Source of the DNA: Vanilla planifolia
Taxonomy: Eukaryota; Streptophyta; Magnoliopsida; Asparagales; Orchidaceae
Direction of reading: 5' to 3'
Length of the DNA stretch: 64,000 nucleotides
Assembly: GCA_023846275.1 (NCBI GenBank)
Contig: JAIUJO010000146.1
Location: 357,001-421,000 of the forward strand
Both the position numbers and the translations under genes were made by a program. Below, in pieces: positions 52,001 through 64,000 of the stretch. Every line of letters begins with the position of its first letter. Position 1 is the first letter of the stretch. A model generated the notes under the pieces. That model was not told the DNA's origin. It was given only the letters and a program-made list of their open reading frames with translations, and did not search any database.

Positions 52001-54630
52001 GAAATTAGATTAAATTAGATAATAAAAAATGTAGTTAAAGATTACAAAAGAATATGAATATTTGCCTCATCTTTAATAATTCTCTTGATAACTATACAGA
52101 AGGCAAGTGACTAGATCCACTAGCCATTTCTATTATATATCTTATATAATATTTGGCTTTGAGAGATGCAATTTGTTTAGATTGCATAATATTTTTAAAA
52201 TGGTACTTCAAAATTAAGTTTATTGATAAGAAATGGAAGAATAATTACCCTAAAAAATAATAAACTAAAAATATCTAGATTTTAATAAATTGACACAATT
52301 TTAACGACAAAAATGTTGTTAAACAAGAAATGCAAACATTCCACTGAAAGAAAAAAGTGAAATTATTAAAGGTAAAAAAATGAAAAACCAAGTGTAGTTA
52401 AGTTCAACTAGAATACAAAATATAATGTATATAAGTAATAAAATTATTATCTTGATCAATCAATGATGGATATCTCATTATCTGAGAAACACAAAAAATT
52501 CCAAAATAATTAAGAAGTACAATATTTTCATTAGTAAAATATTAGCCTTTTACAACAATAAAATATTTTTCCAGTTTTTTTAAAAATAAGTTTAGTATAA
52601 ATAACAAAATTTGTAATTAACTTAAAATTTTATAGGTTTTATGGTAATTAAAATGTTGAATTTTAAATTTTATATTTGATCATTTAAAACGGTAATTTAG
52701 TAATCAAACCTCCAAAAATAAATTTACAAAATAAAAAATAATTAAAAAATTTTAAAAAAGCATATAAGATGTTAAAAGAAATTAATATTCAAAACATTAT
52801 GTATAATATTAATATCATGTATATTGAAATATAAACCTATTAAACTCAATATTGAAATTTATTAAAAAAATTAACAAAAAAAATATATTAAATGACATAA
52901 CATCATAGTTTTTTAAATTGCATTTGTGTAAGCATTGCAATTACAAATAATTTACATTGATTAAAGAAGGTATAAAAGAGATAAAAAAATTTAAAATCTC
53001 AAAGATAATAACTCAATTATTTAATTTGGTAAAATATGATTAACTAGTAAAAAAAAAGATTTTTAAATAACATAAAATTGAGTAATATGTTTACACAATT
53101 TGAGCATACAATAGACTAAAGTAAAATTAAAAGAAGTTGTAAATTTTGAGAATTAAGAAAAATAAATTATGTGTATTTACAAGAAAATATTATTGTACTA
53201 GGAGAACAACATTAAATATCTATCTAGAAAAATGAACATTAAATATGTAAGAAATAATAATGATTAAAATGGCAAAAATGTTAAAGCATTGAATTAAAAA
53301 ACTAAAAAAGAAAAATATAATTCATTAATAAAGATGAAGATATTCTTAATTTTTAATGTAAAAACGTTTTTGCATAGTTCAAAAAAAAATTTAGCAAAAT
53401 TTTAATTGTAGTATATTTCGGTAAGAAAGTTTTAATAATTTGAGGGATAGATATTAAGTAATTTAAAAATAAGATATAAAATATTATAAATAGAAAACAA
53501 TTATTATATAAAAATGTTAAAATATATATCTCAAAAAAATACATATTAACACATATAAAAAAATAATATGAAAGATAAAAAAATATAATTTATAGAATAA
53601 TAAAACAACAAAAATATTTAGTATTAGAAATTTTTGAACAAGATATCCATCAGAAGGGGTGAATCATACAAATTTTTAAAAAATTAAAATTAACTAGGTT
53701 TTGGCACGTCAAGTCATGATATTAATATTAGTAAGATTCTTTTGATTTTTGAATACAAAATCAAAATGAACTTTAACAATTCAATATAGTTTTTCTTATA
53801 CTAAACTAATTAATATCACACTAATAATCTCTTCTTAATTTTAATTATTTTTTAAAGAATTTTGTTTAAGGAAAACTTAATTAGTTTTTAGAAATAATTT
53901 TTTTGGCTCAAAATCAATGAAATCAAAATCAAGTGTGACATAATAGAAAATCTCTTGGTTGTCATGAACGTTATAATAAAAAAAATTTGGAAATTATTTT
54001 TCAAACTTTGTAAACCATTATGTCACAATATTGTTATTCTTAGTAGAATGAGGGGTTATTATATTAATGTAACTACCATTACTAATGGTCAACATATATG
54101 GTTGTTCCTTAATTTTTATGTTGTTGCTAAAGATATTGGTGCACTTTTAGTCATCTTATGATTATAGAGTTATAGGGGTGCATTTTATTATTAAAATTTC
54201 TCTGTCCTTTAATTCTTACTCAATTATATCATCATGCATTATGTTTTTTTTCTTCTTTTGAATTTTCTTTTTCATTAATAGTTTCTAAGTTCATGGTCAT
54301 GGATATCTTTAGGTAGCTTACACCTACACACCCTTTTTTTTTGGGACATAAAAAAGGTAATTCTACATTACGTGAGATGTCTTAAGGAATGTGGTGAAGA
54401 AATGGGTGGCAATATTTGTGTGGGAGGTTTACAAACTATGATGGATGATGTAGATAATTATGAGTATTAGTGTGTTGAAATATTATGGTCTAAGCCTACA
54501 TAGAGTTTGGCTCATCATTTCTTTTAAAATAAAAAATTCTAGTTTTTTCACATTTTTAGTTATGCGATAAGTTTTCTATAAAGTAGTAACTTTTCTCATG
54601 TTAAGTTCAATATGTATGTATTGCCTTAAA
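49051..54630. other. Very A+T-rich stretch without genes
   Basis: Long homopolymer-like A and T tracts, especially 49400-53600. Open frames at 49749-49964, 51142-51339 and 53353-53544 (minus) and 53955-54161 (plus) carry no motif and are what chance gives here. At 53655 the plus strand reads AGAAGGGGTGAATCA, like the polypurine tract-LTR junction at 42460, but no partner LTR was found. Confidence 0.6.
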
Positions 54631-54639
54631 CATTTCGTA

Positions 54640-55250
54640 AAATGTAATAGTTCTATATGCTTGGGTTAACTATATCACTTTTAGGTTATAATCTTCAAAT
54701 TTGTTAATGTACTCCTCAATAGATCTACCACGTTAGGGAAATCTTTGTCATTTTTCTAATATATCAACACAATAGGCTATTAGAACAAACCTGTTCTACA
54801 ACTTAACCTTCAAGATTTCTCCAAATTTTGTGTACTTATTCATCATTAATAATATATTGTCATTCTAACTTTCTAAAGAATCTACGAGTTATTGTAATGA
54901 GTTTAGTCTTAATAAATTGATATTCTTTTTACTAAATTGTTGTCAATAAAGATAATCATTAACACTAGTCTGTCAGTTGATGTAATCATTAGAATCATAG
55001 CCACCATAAAATGCCAGGGCATCTAATTTCATATTAAGGATGTGCTCTTTATCTCTATGCCTCTTAAGTCTTTCCTATTACTAGATATATCTAAATCATT
55101 ATTTTGGCTTGGCTAATTTGAATGCTTATTTCCTCTTCTTCTATCATGATCTCTTCTGTGAATATCTTGATCAAAGTTATCGAAAGGATCATCATGTCTT
55201 TTATAGTTGCTACATATCTTAGGACTTCTTTCTTCTAAATCATTATGTGT
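54640..55250 (-). pseudogene. gag: Second Ty3/gypsy gag relic
   Basis: From 55215 on the minus strand: RHDDPFDNFDQDIHRRDHDR, the Arg/Asp-rich N-terminal region usual in plant gypsy Gag; then MKLDALAFYGGYDSND (55032-54985, 'LDIP-F-G--DP--Y'); then, after several stops, a region with the expected spacing of the capsid helices; then GRSIEEYINKFEDYN (54729-54685, 'SVEEYT-EFE-L'). No zinc knuckle or pol follows; the A+T-rich block takes over near 54630. A primer binding site lies upstream at 55984. It is better preserved than, and reads differently from, the gag at 19680-20270. Confidence 0.85.
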
Positions 55251-55861
55251 CACACTTCTTTATTGTCCCTTTCTATTTTAATATTTTTGTCCCATTATTG
55301 GTTTAGGAGGATTTAACCAACTATTTGGGCAAGTTGGGCTATTGATTGGGATATTGTTAGTATGGTATCTTTGTTTAAATTGTCTTTAGTTTTTAACTAA
55401 TCCTTGATTTGGATTTACTATTTCATAAGAACTACTAGATCTCATGGTCATTCAAAGATTTTTCATACAAGGGATATCATGAAAAAAATTTTGTACATCC
55501 TTCCTTTTCTTTTTTTCCTTAGTATAAAAATATGAAAGTAAAGTAATCACTACTATAAACTAACAAACTTGAGATGAGATATGCTTCTAGGAAAAGGGCA
55601 AATGATCAAGGTATCTATTTTTACCATACCACTTCTTAGATAGAACTAAATAAGCCCCAAGAAAGATGATGGGGAGTCTTATTACTACTTTTGTACCACC
55701 TCCTATAACAAAGTAACTAGTTATAGATTTCTTAATGGATAAACTAAGTAAAAATGAAAAAAAGTTGTCGAAAAACTTTTTGCAAAAAAAAATTAAAATT
55801 TAAGTAGAAAATAAAGAAGAATTTTTTTAATAAAAAATAAAAAAAATTTTATTATCAAAAA

Positions 55862-55996
55862 ATTAGTTGAAAACCAAAGTTGACTTATTAAGTGGAAGAA
55901 TTTTTTTAGTAGAAAAACTTATGTTTAATGCCAAAGTTGAATTTACTAGATAAAAGAAAAAAAAAGTTTAGTAGAAAATCATAGTCTTTGATACCA
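55862..55996. repeat. Imperfect tandem array at the primer binding site
   Basis: Three loosely repeated units of 50-60 bases, each containing CCAAAGTTGA (55874, 55933, 55994) and a preceding AGTAGAAAA/AGTTGAAAA. The last unit overlaps the primer binding site, so the leader may have grown by duplication around it. Confidence 0.65.
55984..55996 (-). other. Primer binding site of the second gypsy element
   Basis: On the minus strand it reads TGGTATCAAAGAC, two or so changes from the tRNA-Met site TGGTATCAGAGCC. It lies about 730 bases upstream of the gag relic at 54640-55250 on the same strand. Four bases further right is TG (56001-56002), the CA end of a 5' LTR when read on the minus strand. 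Position, strand and sequence all agree. Confidence 0.8.
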
Positions 55997-56000
55997 AAGT

Positions 56001-58100
56001 TGATGCATGACACATTTGAACTTCGATTAGGGTCTTAATTGGATCCTACAATGTTGAAGATACTCAAAAGATTATTAGAGAATATAAAGAAGGTACTATA
56101 TAATAATTAGAGTAATATGAAATATGTGGCATTAAAGAACTATTCAAAGATTGGCATTCTAAAATTGTAGTGCATTTTACTAAATTGAGTTGACGACTCT
56201 TCAAGCATTAAGCATAAAATCCAACAAAAATAATTTTTGTAACATCCATATTAAGATATATAAAATAAAGTATTTAGATAAACTCTATCTGAAATACTAT
56301 AACAAAAAAGAGTAACTTTACCATTAGATTATTACCTAGAACATAAAAGTTGTTGAAAATTAAACCTTTTTGATGTTTAAGTGAATGTTAGGAGAAGCGA
56401 GAATTTATTTGGTTATCGACTCTCTTACTAGATGGATTCTCACCTTCTATCGTTGACTCTCAAAAGGGGTTTGGTTATGGGCTCTATTGGTGGCAGGACC
56501 TCACCTTCGATCCTTATCTCTCACAAGTAAAATTGGCGTCTCCAACTAGGGTTCGCATATACACTTTATTCACAATGGTGGAAGCACATAAACAAAGTAA
56601 ATTTAATTTAATTATTTTTTTCTAATTTGATAAAAATCCTTATTTATAGGGATTTTGATAAATTCATAACTAATTTAAAAGAAATGAAAAATAGTATTAA
56701 AAAAAATCAAAATTAATTGAATTAAGCAATTTCAAATAAATTCTATGTGTTGGGTGGCGAGAATAGTGGGTGGCAAAATTACATGTGGAAAAAATTGTTA
56801 TGTGAAGACAATGCAACATAAACAGAGGTCTTAGCATGTTTGTTTCGATTTAAGGTTGCCTCGGGTTTGGCAAAAAGAAAGGCTTGGTAGGATTTGTGGG
56901 ATTGTCCAGTTGAGGTGGGTGTCATAGGTCAGTGCAAAATGAGTCGATGCTAGAGGAACATTGGTCAATTAGTGTTCTCGAGTTAACAGATGACAGTGCT
57001 GGTGAGAGCAAAACATTGGTAGATGATGGAAGTGGTGACATCAATAAAAAAATTTCTTTTGACTTTTTTTAAAATAATTTTCAAATAAATTTGGTACTAG
57101 CAGACTTGTGAAAGTAGTATGACACCAGCAATTGTGTGTTTGTGTGCTAATTTTAGACACTCCCACATAATTATATCTCCAATTTTATAGAGTGCCAAAG
57201 CAAAAAATAGAATACAAAAATGCAAGATTTATCTTAAAGAGCTTTTACCAAATTGTAATTTGAAAACCCACTATTTTAGTTTTGAGTATCTATTTTCTAA
57301 AAAGTGGTTGCTAAAGTTTTGGTCAAAAAGTTGTTTTTTGGGTTCCGAAATTTCCTTGGACCAAATTGTTGTGAAATAGCTCTCTAAGTAGCTATATTAA
57401 TAGTTCATTATTTGGTAAGTTTGTGCAATGTTTGCAAGTGATATTCATATTGGATTTTCATGGATTTGGTGAGTGAGATGGCATGCCAACTCTAGTGTTT
57501 TAAAGTTAACCTACGTTTGTGTTGTTGATCATGTCGTGGGGTTGATGTAATGTCTGTGGTTCCTATGTTATATCTGAGTTAGTGTGTCATAGATCATGTC
57601 AATGGTTTGACATTACAACAACAATCTCGTCGATCAGATCTAGCTCAATGCATTGTGGAATGGGATGGTAGGTTATTATAGTTTGATAGATCTGAGTTTG
57701 TTTGAGGGTTCTAGAGACTATGTTACTTTATGTTGGTTTGCAATGGTAAACTTGATGAAGCAAATCTAGATGTGTTTGTAGGTCATATCAACCTGTGATC
57801 TAGATTATACATAGAAGCCACATTCATTGATCTATTTCAGGCAAATGTGGTCCATGTAAACTCTAAGGTGTACTCAGGCTAATGATGAGCAACATATGAA
57901 GGCAATGACGAAATTGGGCTCAATAGACCTCTTTTGGGTCTTTTTTCCTTCTTGGTATGAATTTTGAGCCTATTATAAATGTTTAGAGTTTATCTTAAGT
58001 ATGTATAAGAAGAATAGAAATATTGATTTTCTAAATGTTCGACAAATGTTTGATTAGTATCTTGGCATCAAAAAGTCTAATTGATGTTCCCATTGAGAAT
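56001..58100 (-). repeat. Probable 5' LTR region of the second gypsy element
   Basis: Begins at the CA end next to the primer binding site. From about 57180 it matches LTR-like copies A and C (for example 57285-57400 against 21300-21420) and continues without a break into long repeat B. The first 1.2 kb (56001-57180) has no clear match to A or C and includes a 62-bp tandem duplication at 56409-56532. The outer limit of the LTR depends on how repeats A and B are interpreted. Confidence 0.55.
56409..56532. repeat. 62-bp tandem duplication
   Basis: Units 56409-56470 and 56471-56532 both run TTGGTTAT…GACTCT/GGCTCT…CTCACCTTC…CTCTCA. They are clearly related but diverged, so this is older than the 117-bp duplication at 32987. 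A third partial start (TTGGCG) follows. Confidence 0.85.
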
Positions 58101-59373
58101 CCTACAAATGACTATTTGCTTGGATTGTCCCACAAGAACTATAGCTCTTAGAAAACATTGGTGTTCTATGTTTTGAAGATCCTACTTTACATGTTTTAAT
58201 AGCTTACTAAATTGTTTAAGAGAAGAATTGTTGGTCCCAAATAGCCCAACTTGTAGTAGCACTAGTAATCACATTCTTGACAAGTGAAAAAAAGAACAAT
58301 AATAGTATTAGAAAAACACTTAGAGCATTTTTGTTGGATTAGTTTCTACCCAAGTGACTCGTTGCCACTTCAACTTTAGAAAACATGATAGGCCCTTTTC
58401 CTAAGGTGAACACACAACCGCAATTTGAGTATTTTTCTGGAAATGCTAGTCCACAACAACATGTATTTTTTGCTAGTTGGAACATAATTCAAGTTTACCT
58501 CTTACAAGCTAAAGCCAGCCTTTGTTGGGTCTCTGTGCATTCAACTTGACCTTTACAAAGTTGCTACTTTTGTAGCTAAAACCTAATCAAGTTATATTCC
58601 TAAAAAACAACTTTCTTTGCATAATCCTACAAAATGAGGCTCTTGTGCAGAACTTATAGAAAATAAGAAATCAATCTCACAATCTTGTTGATGGTTGTGG
58701 TTGATCAGGAAATTATGTACAACAATGTACACTGCATCTTCAATAAGACTTCCAATAAGTTGATGTAAGTTTTTGAAGTTTGCAAAGGTTTTAAAATTGT
58801 TTAATATGGGTAAATTAATTTACTAAAGGCATAGTAGAGTTTGATTTCATTAAGGAATGTTACATAGCATTACTCCCAAAGTCTCTCTATTTAACAAAAC
58901 TTATGAAAACTTTAGAATATTTTTTCATTCATAAAATAAATTTAATCATTTCCAAATTTGAATTTAATTTTAAACTTTCATAGATACAGTTAAGGCTACT
59001 TATGGACATCAACAAATCATCAATAATGTCTATGCAAATTTATCATTACCTTAATTGATTATAATGTGTAATGATTAGTAATTTCTAGTGAAATAGATGT
59101 ACTTTGTGTAAGTAATATTTTTTATATGCATTTGTCATGTTTTTGTGCATTGTTCTTGACATATTACTTAAATCTGGCAATGTACTATAAATTGCTTTGT
59201 GTTTTAGGTGTGTGGCATTATTGCCCCAAATGATGTTTTAGTCTACACAAGGTCTACAAACCATCTATTGGATTAACTTTGGATTTCTTCTTATTTAACA
59301 AATACCAGAAGCAGCATAGATGTGTGTGTGTTGTAAAGTTTCTTCAAGTCTATGCATGCAGCCATTATAGTAG

Positions 59374-60009
59374 TTATTTTTTTAAAACATTTTCAAACCA
59401 TTTTTTGAGTGAGATGTGGATACATTCAAATAGCAAGTTTTGACATATTTTTGAGAACATATTACATTCAAATTGAATCATATGAGATAAATTTTGGCAA
59501 ATATACACATGTAAAAGTATTCCAAAAATTGGACTTAATTTTTTGACATTGTGATTGATCTTTCTTTGTTGCATTTTACATTGGACATCAACATTGTGGA
59601 GCATATCCTATACTACCTTCCCTTATCTTTTTTCCATCATTATTCTTCTTGTTTATTGAATTAGAGCAAAATTCAATTCTAGCTATAGGATTCTTATCAT
59701 ATGTATCTTCCCTATTAATGGTTTTCTTATCAAAGTCAATTTTGTGTTATTCAAACAACCATGATGATCCAACACCACTACTTTTATCATTATCACACTT
59801 GGCTACACTTTCCTCATTTTTAGCAATTGTTTCCAACCCTCATGAATGCTCTAAATCATTGTATTTTGCATTACATACATGATGTCAACACATTGTTATG
59901 AGCTTTATTTAAATTATTCGTGATCAATAGTATTTTAGCAACCACACATATGGCCTTGCTATCTTGTCTATGTGGCATAATCTTATTATGCATCATATTG
60001 ATCAAGTAG
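59374..60009 (-). pseudogene. Unidentified coding relic, copy B
   Basis: Not recognised. Minus-strand pieces in order: YLINMMHNKIMPHRQDSKAI and NKAHNNVLTSCM to a stop (60009-59871); a nearly open stretch with KNEESVAKCDNDKSSGVGSS, one stop, FDKKTINREDTYDKNPIARI and NKKNNDGKKIREGSIG (59832-59597); then a 76-codon frame with LSHMIQFECNMFSKICQN (59604-59374). All three recur in copy A at 25310-25733 and 23319-23585. The charged, Ser/Asn-rich middle looks like a real protein. No zinc finger, RT or nuclease motif is present. The plus-strand frame 59649-59882 is its shadow. Confidence 0.42.
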
Positions 60010-62498
60010 CTTACAAGTGACTTGTATCCTTTACACCCAAACTAATGAATAACTTTGCTAGGTAATTACATTTAACTACTTAAGCATAAATTGAAATTAA
60101 AAATGGCTTACCAAAAGTCAAATCCTCATTCTAGATTATTTCTAGCATAGTTTGAAAGCAACTTTTCAAATAATTTATCATTGAACTTTTTCCATATTTT
60201 TATGTAATTCTAATGCTACGAGAGACTCAGTTTTTTTTTTGGATTAGGTTTATTTTTTAAGACTAGTTTCATATTTGTATTTGTCGAATTAAGTTACCAA
60301 ATTCTTGTTAATTTCAGTGCTATCTTATGAAAAATTATCATTCTTGAAAAAACATTCCCTTCCATTCAATATCGTAAACATGAGAATCTATAATTATGTT
60401 TTAGTTACATGCGTTTCAATTACAATCAAACCATAAAATGATTCATTTTACACCTTTATGGTATTATATTACTTAATCCACTATTAGAATCTATTTGATT
60501 ATTATGTGAAATCTCTTAATATGTTTAATACTAAAATTTTTTGAGAAGCTATAATTTTTATTATTGAGAATATTATTATTTATTAGGGGTTATTTTGGTA
60601 ACTTAAATCATAATATTAATCATATTTTTCTTCTTTTACCCATTATAATGAATTTTGATAAATCCATTCAAATTAAAGACACTAAAACATAGTTTATTAT
60701 TATCAAGTTTGGAAATTTCATAATATTTTATGTGAAAGATTTATATGGCTACATTTATTTATACTTAGAAGAACTTACTTGTGTTATTAGGTGGTTGAGG
60801 CATTGATCAAGTAATTGCTATGACTTAAAATATCAATCTTATTGTTAAACACTTCACATTTATATTTCATCGATGATAACCAATTAAGAAAGGTTTTGAT
60901 CTTCTTTGATGCAAATGCAAATGTGAAGAGCTATAAAAAATTTAACCACTTATATCAACTCTAAATGAAACTTATCAACATCTTAATAATGTCCTTCTAA
61001 TTTTACTTCTTGTTGTAGTAGTAAAACTTTAGACCATTACCATTCTGAAACACATCCATCTGAGTTTCTTTGCCTGAAAAATTATTCTAAATAGGGCATT
61101 GAAAGATAAGAAAGTTTAATTTGTGTTACTTCCAAAAATTTTCTTGTCCTTAATTTAGAAAATAAAACTAAGCATAAAAGATCATTTCCAAATATAATAT
61201 CTTTTTTGGATAAATTGATTAGTCACAACTTTAAAATAAATGTTGAACTCAATGTTTAATCTAAGAGTATAAATATATTGGGTATGTGTCATCTTTGTTT
61301 ATTTAACTAATATAAGACAAGTTCTAATCAAAGACTTACTAATGATCATATAGGGATATTTTTTCCATGATTGAAACTATGTAATTTATTTGTTTGCAAT
61401 TGTTTATGTATAATGAAAGTTTATTATTCTTGGCAATTAATCTTTTGATAGATGGATTCCTATTATGAGCAATAAAAATACTTTTATGAATGGAAATATG
61501 AAATTGGCAATATAATATTTGATTTCACGATCATTGAGATTTTGGACTCAAGCATGCAATTAAAGTGGGGGTATATATTGGCCTTGCTTCTATTTCCTTT
61601 ACTCTTCATCCTCTTTTTCTTTATCTTTGTGTCATAAAAGAAAGAAAATCTAGCTGTTTGATTCCCATCTACTTTCTTCTTCCATCATTCTTGTTCTATT
61701 TTTTATTTGGAATAAAATATTTATCATAGATTGATGTGATGTATTATTTTTTGTCTAATATGATATTAAATTATTTTTCATAACTAAAATGTTTTGCTTC
61801 TCATTATTTTTGTTTATACTTTTTACTTTTTTATTTTTCTCCACCATTATGTTACATTTTATGAAAAATTTTTCATTGTATTTTGATTATTTTTAGATAT
61901 TTTGTAGCATGTACTATTTTCATTTTCTAACTCCTAGAAAGTAATAGTTCGACCCTTGTTTTTTACAAAAGATGTTTTCTTGTCACATTATATTGATGTT
62001 GTGCTATGAATATTTTTCTATTATTATATATTTTGTGTTCTTATTTACTTTTACTTTCTTTATTTTTTTTCCTTTTTTAAATTTGCTTATTTCTTAAGTT
62101 TGCAATTATATGTCAATTTTTTAATGTTTCATAATATAATCATATAATTTTTAGTTTTGATAGTTTTTGCTATTTTAAATTTTCAAAATTTTAATAACAA
62201 ATTTCTTTTTCCTTGTATTATGTAAAAACATCTTTACAATTTGTTTATAATTTTGATTATACTAAACATTTTGGTACTAAGAAAATTTATAATTTTCATT
62301 TCCTTTACTAAGAAAATTATTGTGTTAATTTTTATGTATATAGTAAAGCAAAGGTCACAAACACGTTAATGTAAAATTTTAAAATAATTAAATGAAACGT
62401 GATTATTAAATTAATTGAATTATTTAATATTTGATCCTTATGTTGAATATATCGGATAGTGAAAAAAAACTCAATAAAATATAATCTCTGAACTTTTT

Positions 62499-62520
62499 AA
62501 TAAATAAATAAATAAATAAA
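62499..62520. repeat. (AAAT)n microsatellite
   Basis: About five and a half tandem AATA/AAAT units in the outer part of long repeat B; not present at the matching place in A. Confidence 0.9.
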
Positions 62521-63046
62521 AATATATATTAATATTATTTATAAGTATAAAATATTGAAAATATAAAACTTTATTGTCAATAAAGTGTAATAAAAATTGT
62601 CAAATTAATTACAAATTACTTTCCATTTGGTGAGATTAAAATGAATAAAGAAAACAAATCTTACAAAGCATTTTCCATGTATTTTAAACTACAATGACAA
62701 TATCTAAAGGAAATAATATACTAAAATATACAATTTTATAATAAACATTTAAATTTTTTTTAATTATTTCTAGTTTCAAAAAAAACTTAAATATAAAATA
62801 TTTCAAAATATTTATATAGGTTCCAATAGGTGAATTTTTTATATTTAAATATTAATTATTAAAAAATTAATGCATTTTTCGTGAACATCTTTTTACAAAT
62901 AAGAAAGTGATAGATTTCAAAAAAATTATCACATGAAAAATAATTAGTTGAAAATATAACTTTCATAAGCTTGTAAAAATATGAAAACATAAAAAGGTAC
63001 CATTATCCTATAGAAGTACTATAAATAATTTAAATATTTACAAACA

Positions 63047-64000
63047 TATTAAAACAATTGCTAAGGAAACAAGTAACAAAAACTTGACATTACAAATAAG
63101 AAAAAATCAAGGAATTGATAAATATGTAAAAAACAATAATTCAGGAAAATATATTACGACATATATTCTATATGTATAATATTTTTGAAAAAAATATTTT
63201 CCATATTGATTTCGTGCAAATTTTAAAATATAAAGAAATTAGCAATACTTTTTGAGAAAGGTTTTCCTTAAAATTTAATAAAAAATAAATTTTGCAAATA
63301 TAAAATGTTAAAATTTTTTAATAAAAAAATGAAAAATAAAAATCGAAAGTTAAGTAAAAAATATTCAATTTTAGAAATGTTTTTTTCCTAATTGGTTCAA
63401 AAAATTTTCAAATAAAATTTTTTAACTTTAAATATTAAAATAAGGAAGTCTTAATGATTCTAAACATTTAGATTATGTGATGTAAGCCAAGCAATACAAG
63501 AAGTTGAACATGTGAACATGAATGATATAATATAAATTAAATAATGACAAGTTATTTGAAATCATTTTGTTTAAAACAAAAACATCATAGATGTTAAACA
63601 ACTTTTAAATTTTTGGTAAAAAATATTGAAAGAATTTACATCATTTGAAAAACTTATAGAAGCATAACTATTTTGTAAATAATTAAGATAATCATTAAGA
63701 ACAATGCCTCAACAAAGAGTTTCCTAATTGAAATAGTATAATAAAAAATTATTTAATTTAAAATATTATTTTGTTAAGTAAGACATGTTAACATTAAAGA
63801 AAAAAGTTAAAAAAAGAAAAAATTGCATAATACATTTAAAAAATATAAATTTAAAATATTTTTGAAATTTAAATATACGTTTCAAAGTTGCAAAATAACA
63901 TAAGCAGAGAAATATTTTTTTTATTGTAATTAAATAATAATAATATAGAAACGTATGAAAATAATTATGATAATTGAATACTTAATATATGAAAACTATC
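63047..64000. other. A+T-rich flank, nothing recognised
   Basis: Sequence beyond the right edge of long repeat B. It shows no similarity that I could see to the flank of repeat A (29169 onwards) and no motif. Confidence 0.6.

Larger units (their letters stand above)
57180..63046 (-). repeat. Long repeat B (partner of 21240-29168)
   Basis: Colinear with long repeat A except for about 1.8 kb missing near 59580, and for a stretch near 58340-58470 lacking in A. The right edge TTTACAAACA (63037-63046) equals A's TTTGCAAACA (29159-29168); flanking sequence beyond differs. On its left it merges into LTR-like DNA that ends at the primer binding site of a gypsy gag, the same order (repeat, LTR part, gag on the minus strand) as in copy A. 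Confidence 0.85.

Noticed and set aside
59649..59882. 77-codon plus-strand open frame with a hydrophobic N-terminal part
   Set aside because: Opposite the minus-strand relic shared with repeat A; the matching part of A is not open on the plus strand.
1..64000. Organelle or bacterial origin of the window
   Set aside because: No organelle genes, no dense open frames and no ribosome-binding pattern; plant-type LTR-retrotransposon relics with tRNA-Met primer sites point to nuclear plant DNA.
1..64000. CRISPR arrays, rRNA or tRNA genes, or a coherent multi-gene system
   Set aside because: Looked for and not seen. The only short regular repeats are microsatellites and the small tandem arrays listed.

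Overview
The window looks like nuclear DNA of a seed plant, from a gene-poor part of a large genome. It is strongly A+T-rich throughout, and more so in blocks near 6.4-8.6, 28-29.2, 49.4-54 and 62.3-64 kb. I found no intact gene, no rRNA or tRNA gene and no CRISPR array. No open frame exceeds 99 codons. What can be recognised is LTR-retrotransposon debris: Ty3/gypsy and Ty1/copia proteins full of stops and frameshifts, plant-type primer binding sites matching initiator tRNA-Met, and pairs of long diverged direct repeats. The strong decay suggests old insertions and slow turnover, as in conifers and some other giant plant genomes. The species cannot be fixed from this evidence.

Layout. 1-13.5 kb: A+T-rich DNA with a (TA)30 microsatellite and nothing else identified. 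13.7-14.5 kb: a clean minus-strand primer binding site and a gag relic. 15.3-22.1 kb: the best-preserved element, a minus-strand Ty3/gypsy copy readable in order from gag (20.27 kb) through protease linker, reverse transcriptase and RNase H to integrase (17.23 kb). It lies between two diverged LTR-like copies. 21.2-29.2 kb: long repeat A, which recurs as long repeat B at 57.2-63.0 kb. Both end on the same TG/CA-type boundary, and both contain an unidentified minus-strand coding relic. A also carries about 1.8 kb that B lacks.

29.8-33.2 kb: a pair of direct repeats of about 1.3 kb, then a young 117-bp tandem duplication. 33.8-35.7 kb: a minus-strand Ty1/copia pol relic (reverse transcriptase and RNase H) with part of the reverse transcriptase present twice. 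37.8-38.2 kb: a probable plus-strand gag relic with a zinc-knuckle remnant. 38.6-49 kb: two more pairs of LTR-like repeats, one with a recognisable promoter motif. 49-54.6 kb: very A+T-rich, empty. 54.6-58.1 kb: a second minus-strand gypsy gag, its primer binding site, tandem repeats and an LTR-like segment merging into repeat B.

Nothing here works as a cellular pathway. The parts belong together only as nested remains of transposons. The point most worth testing is whether repeats A and B are the unusually long LTRs of one gypsy family or a duplicated piece of host DNA that carries an LTR. All homology statements come from reading and translating the sequence by eye; no search or alignment program was run.
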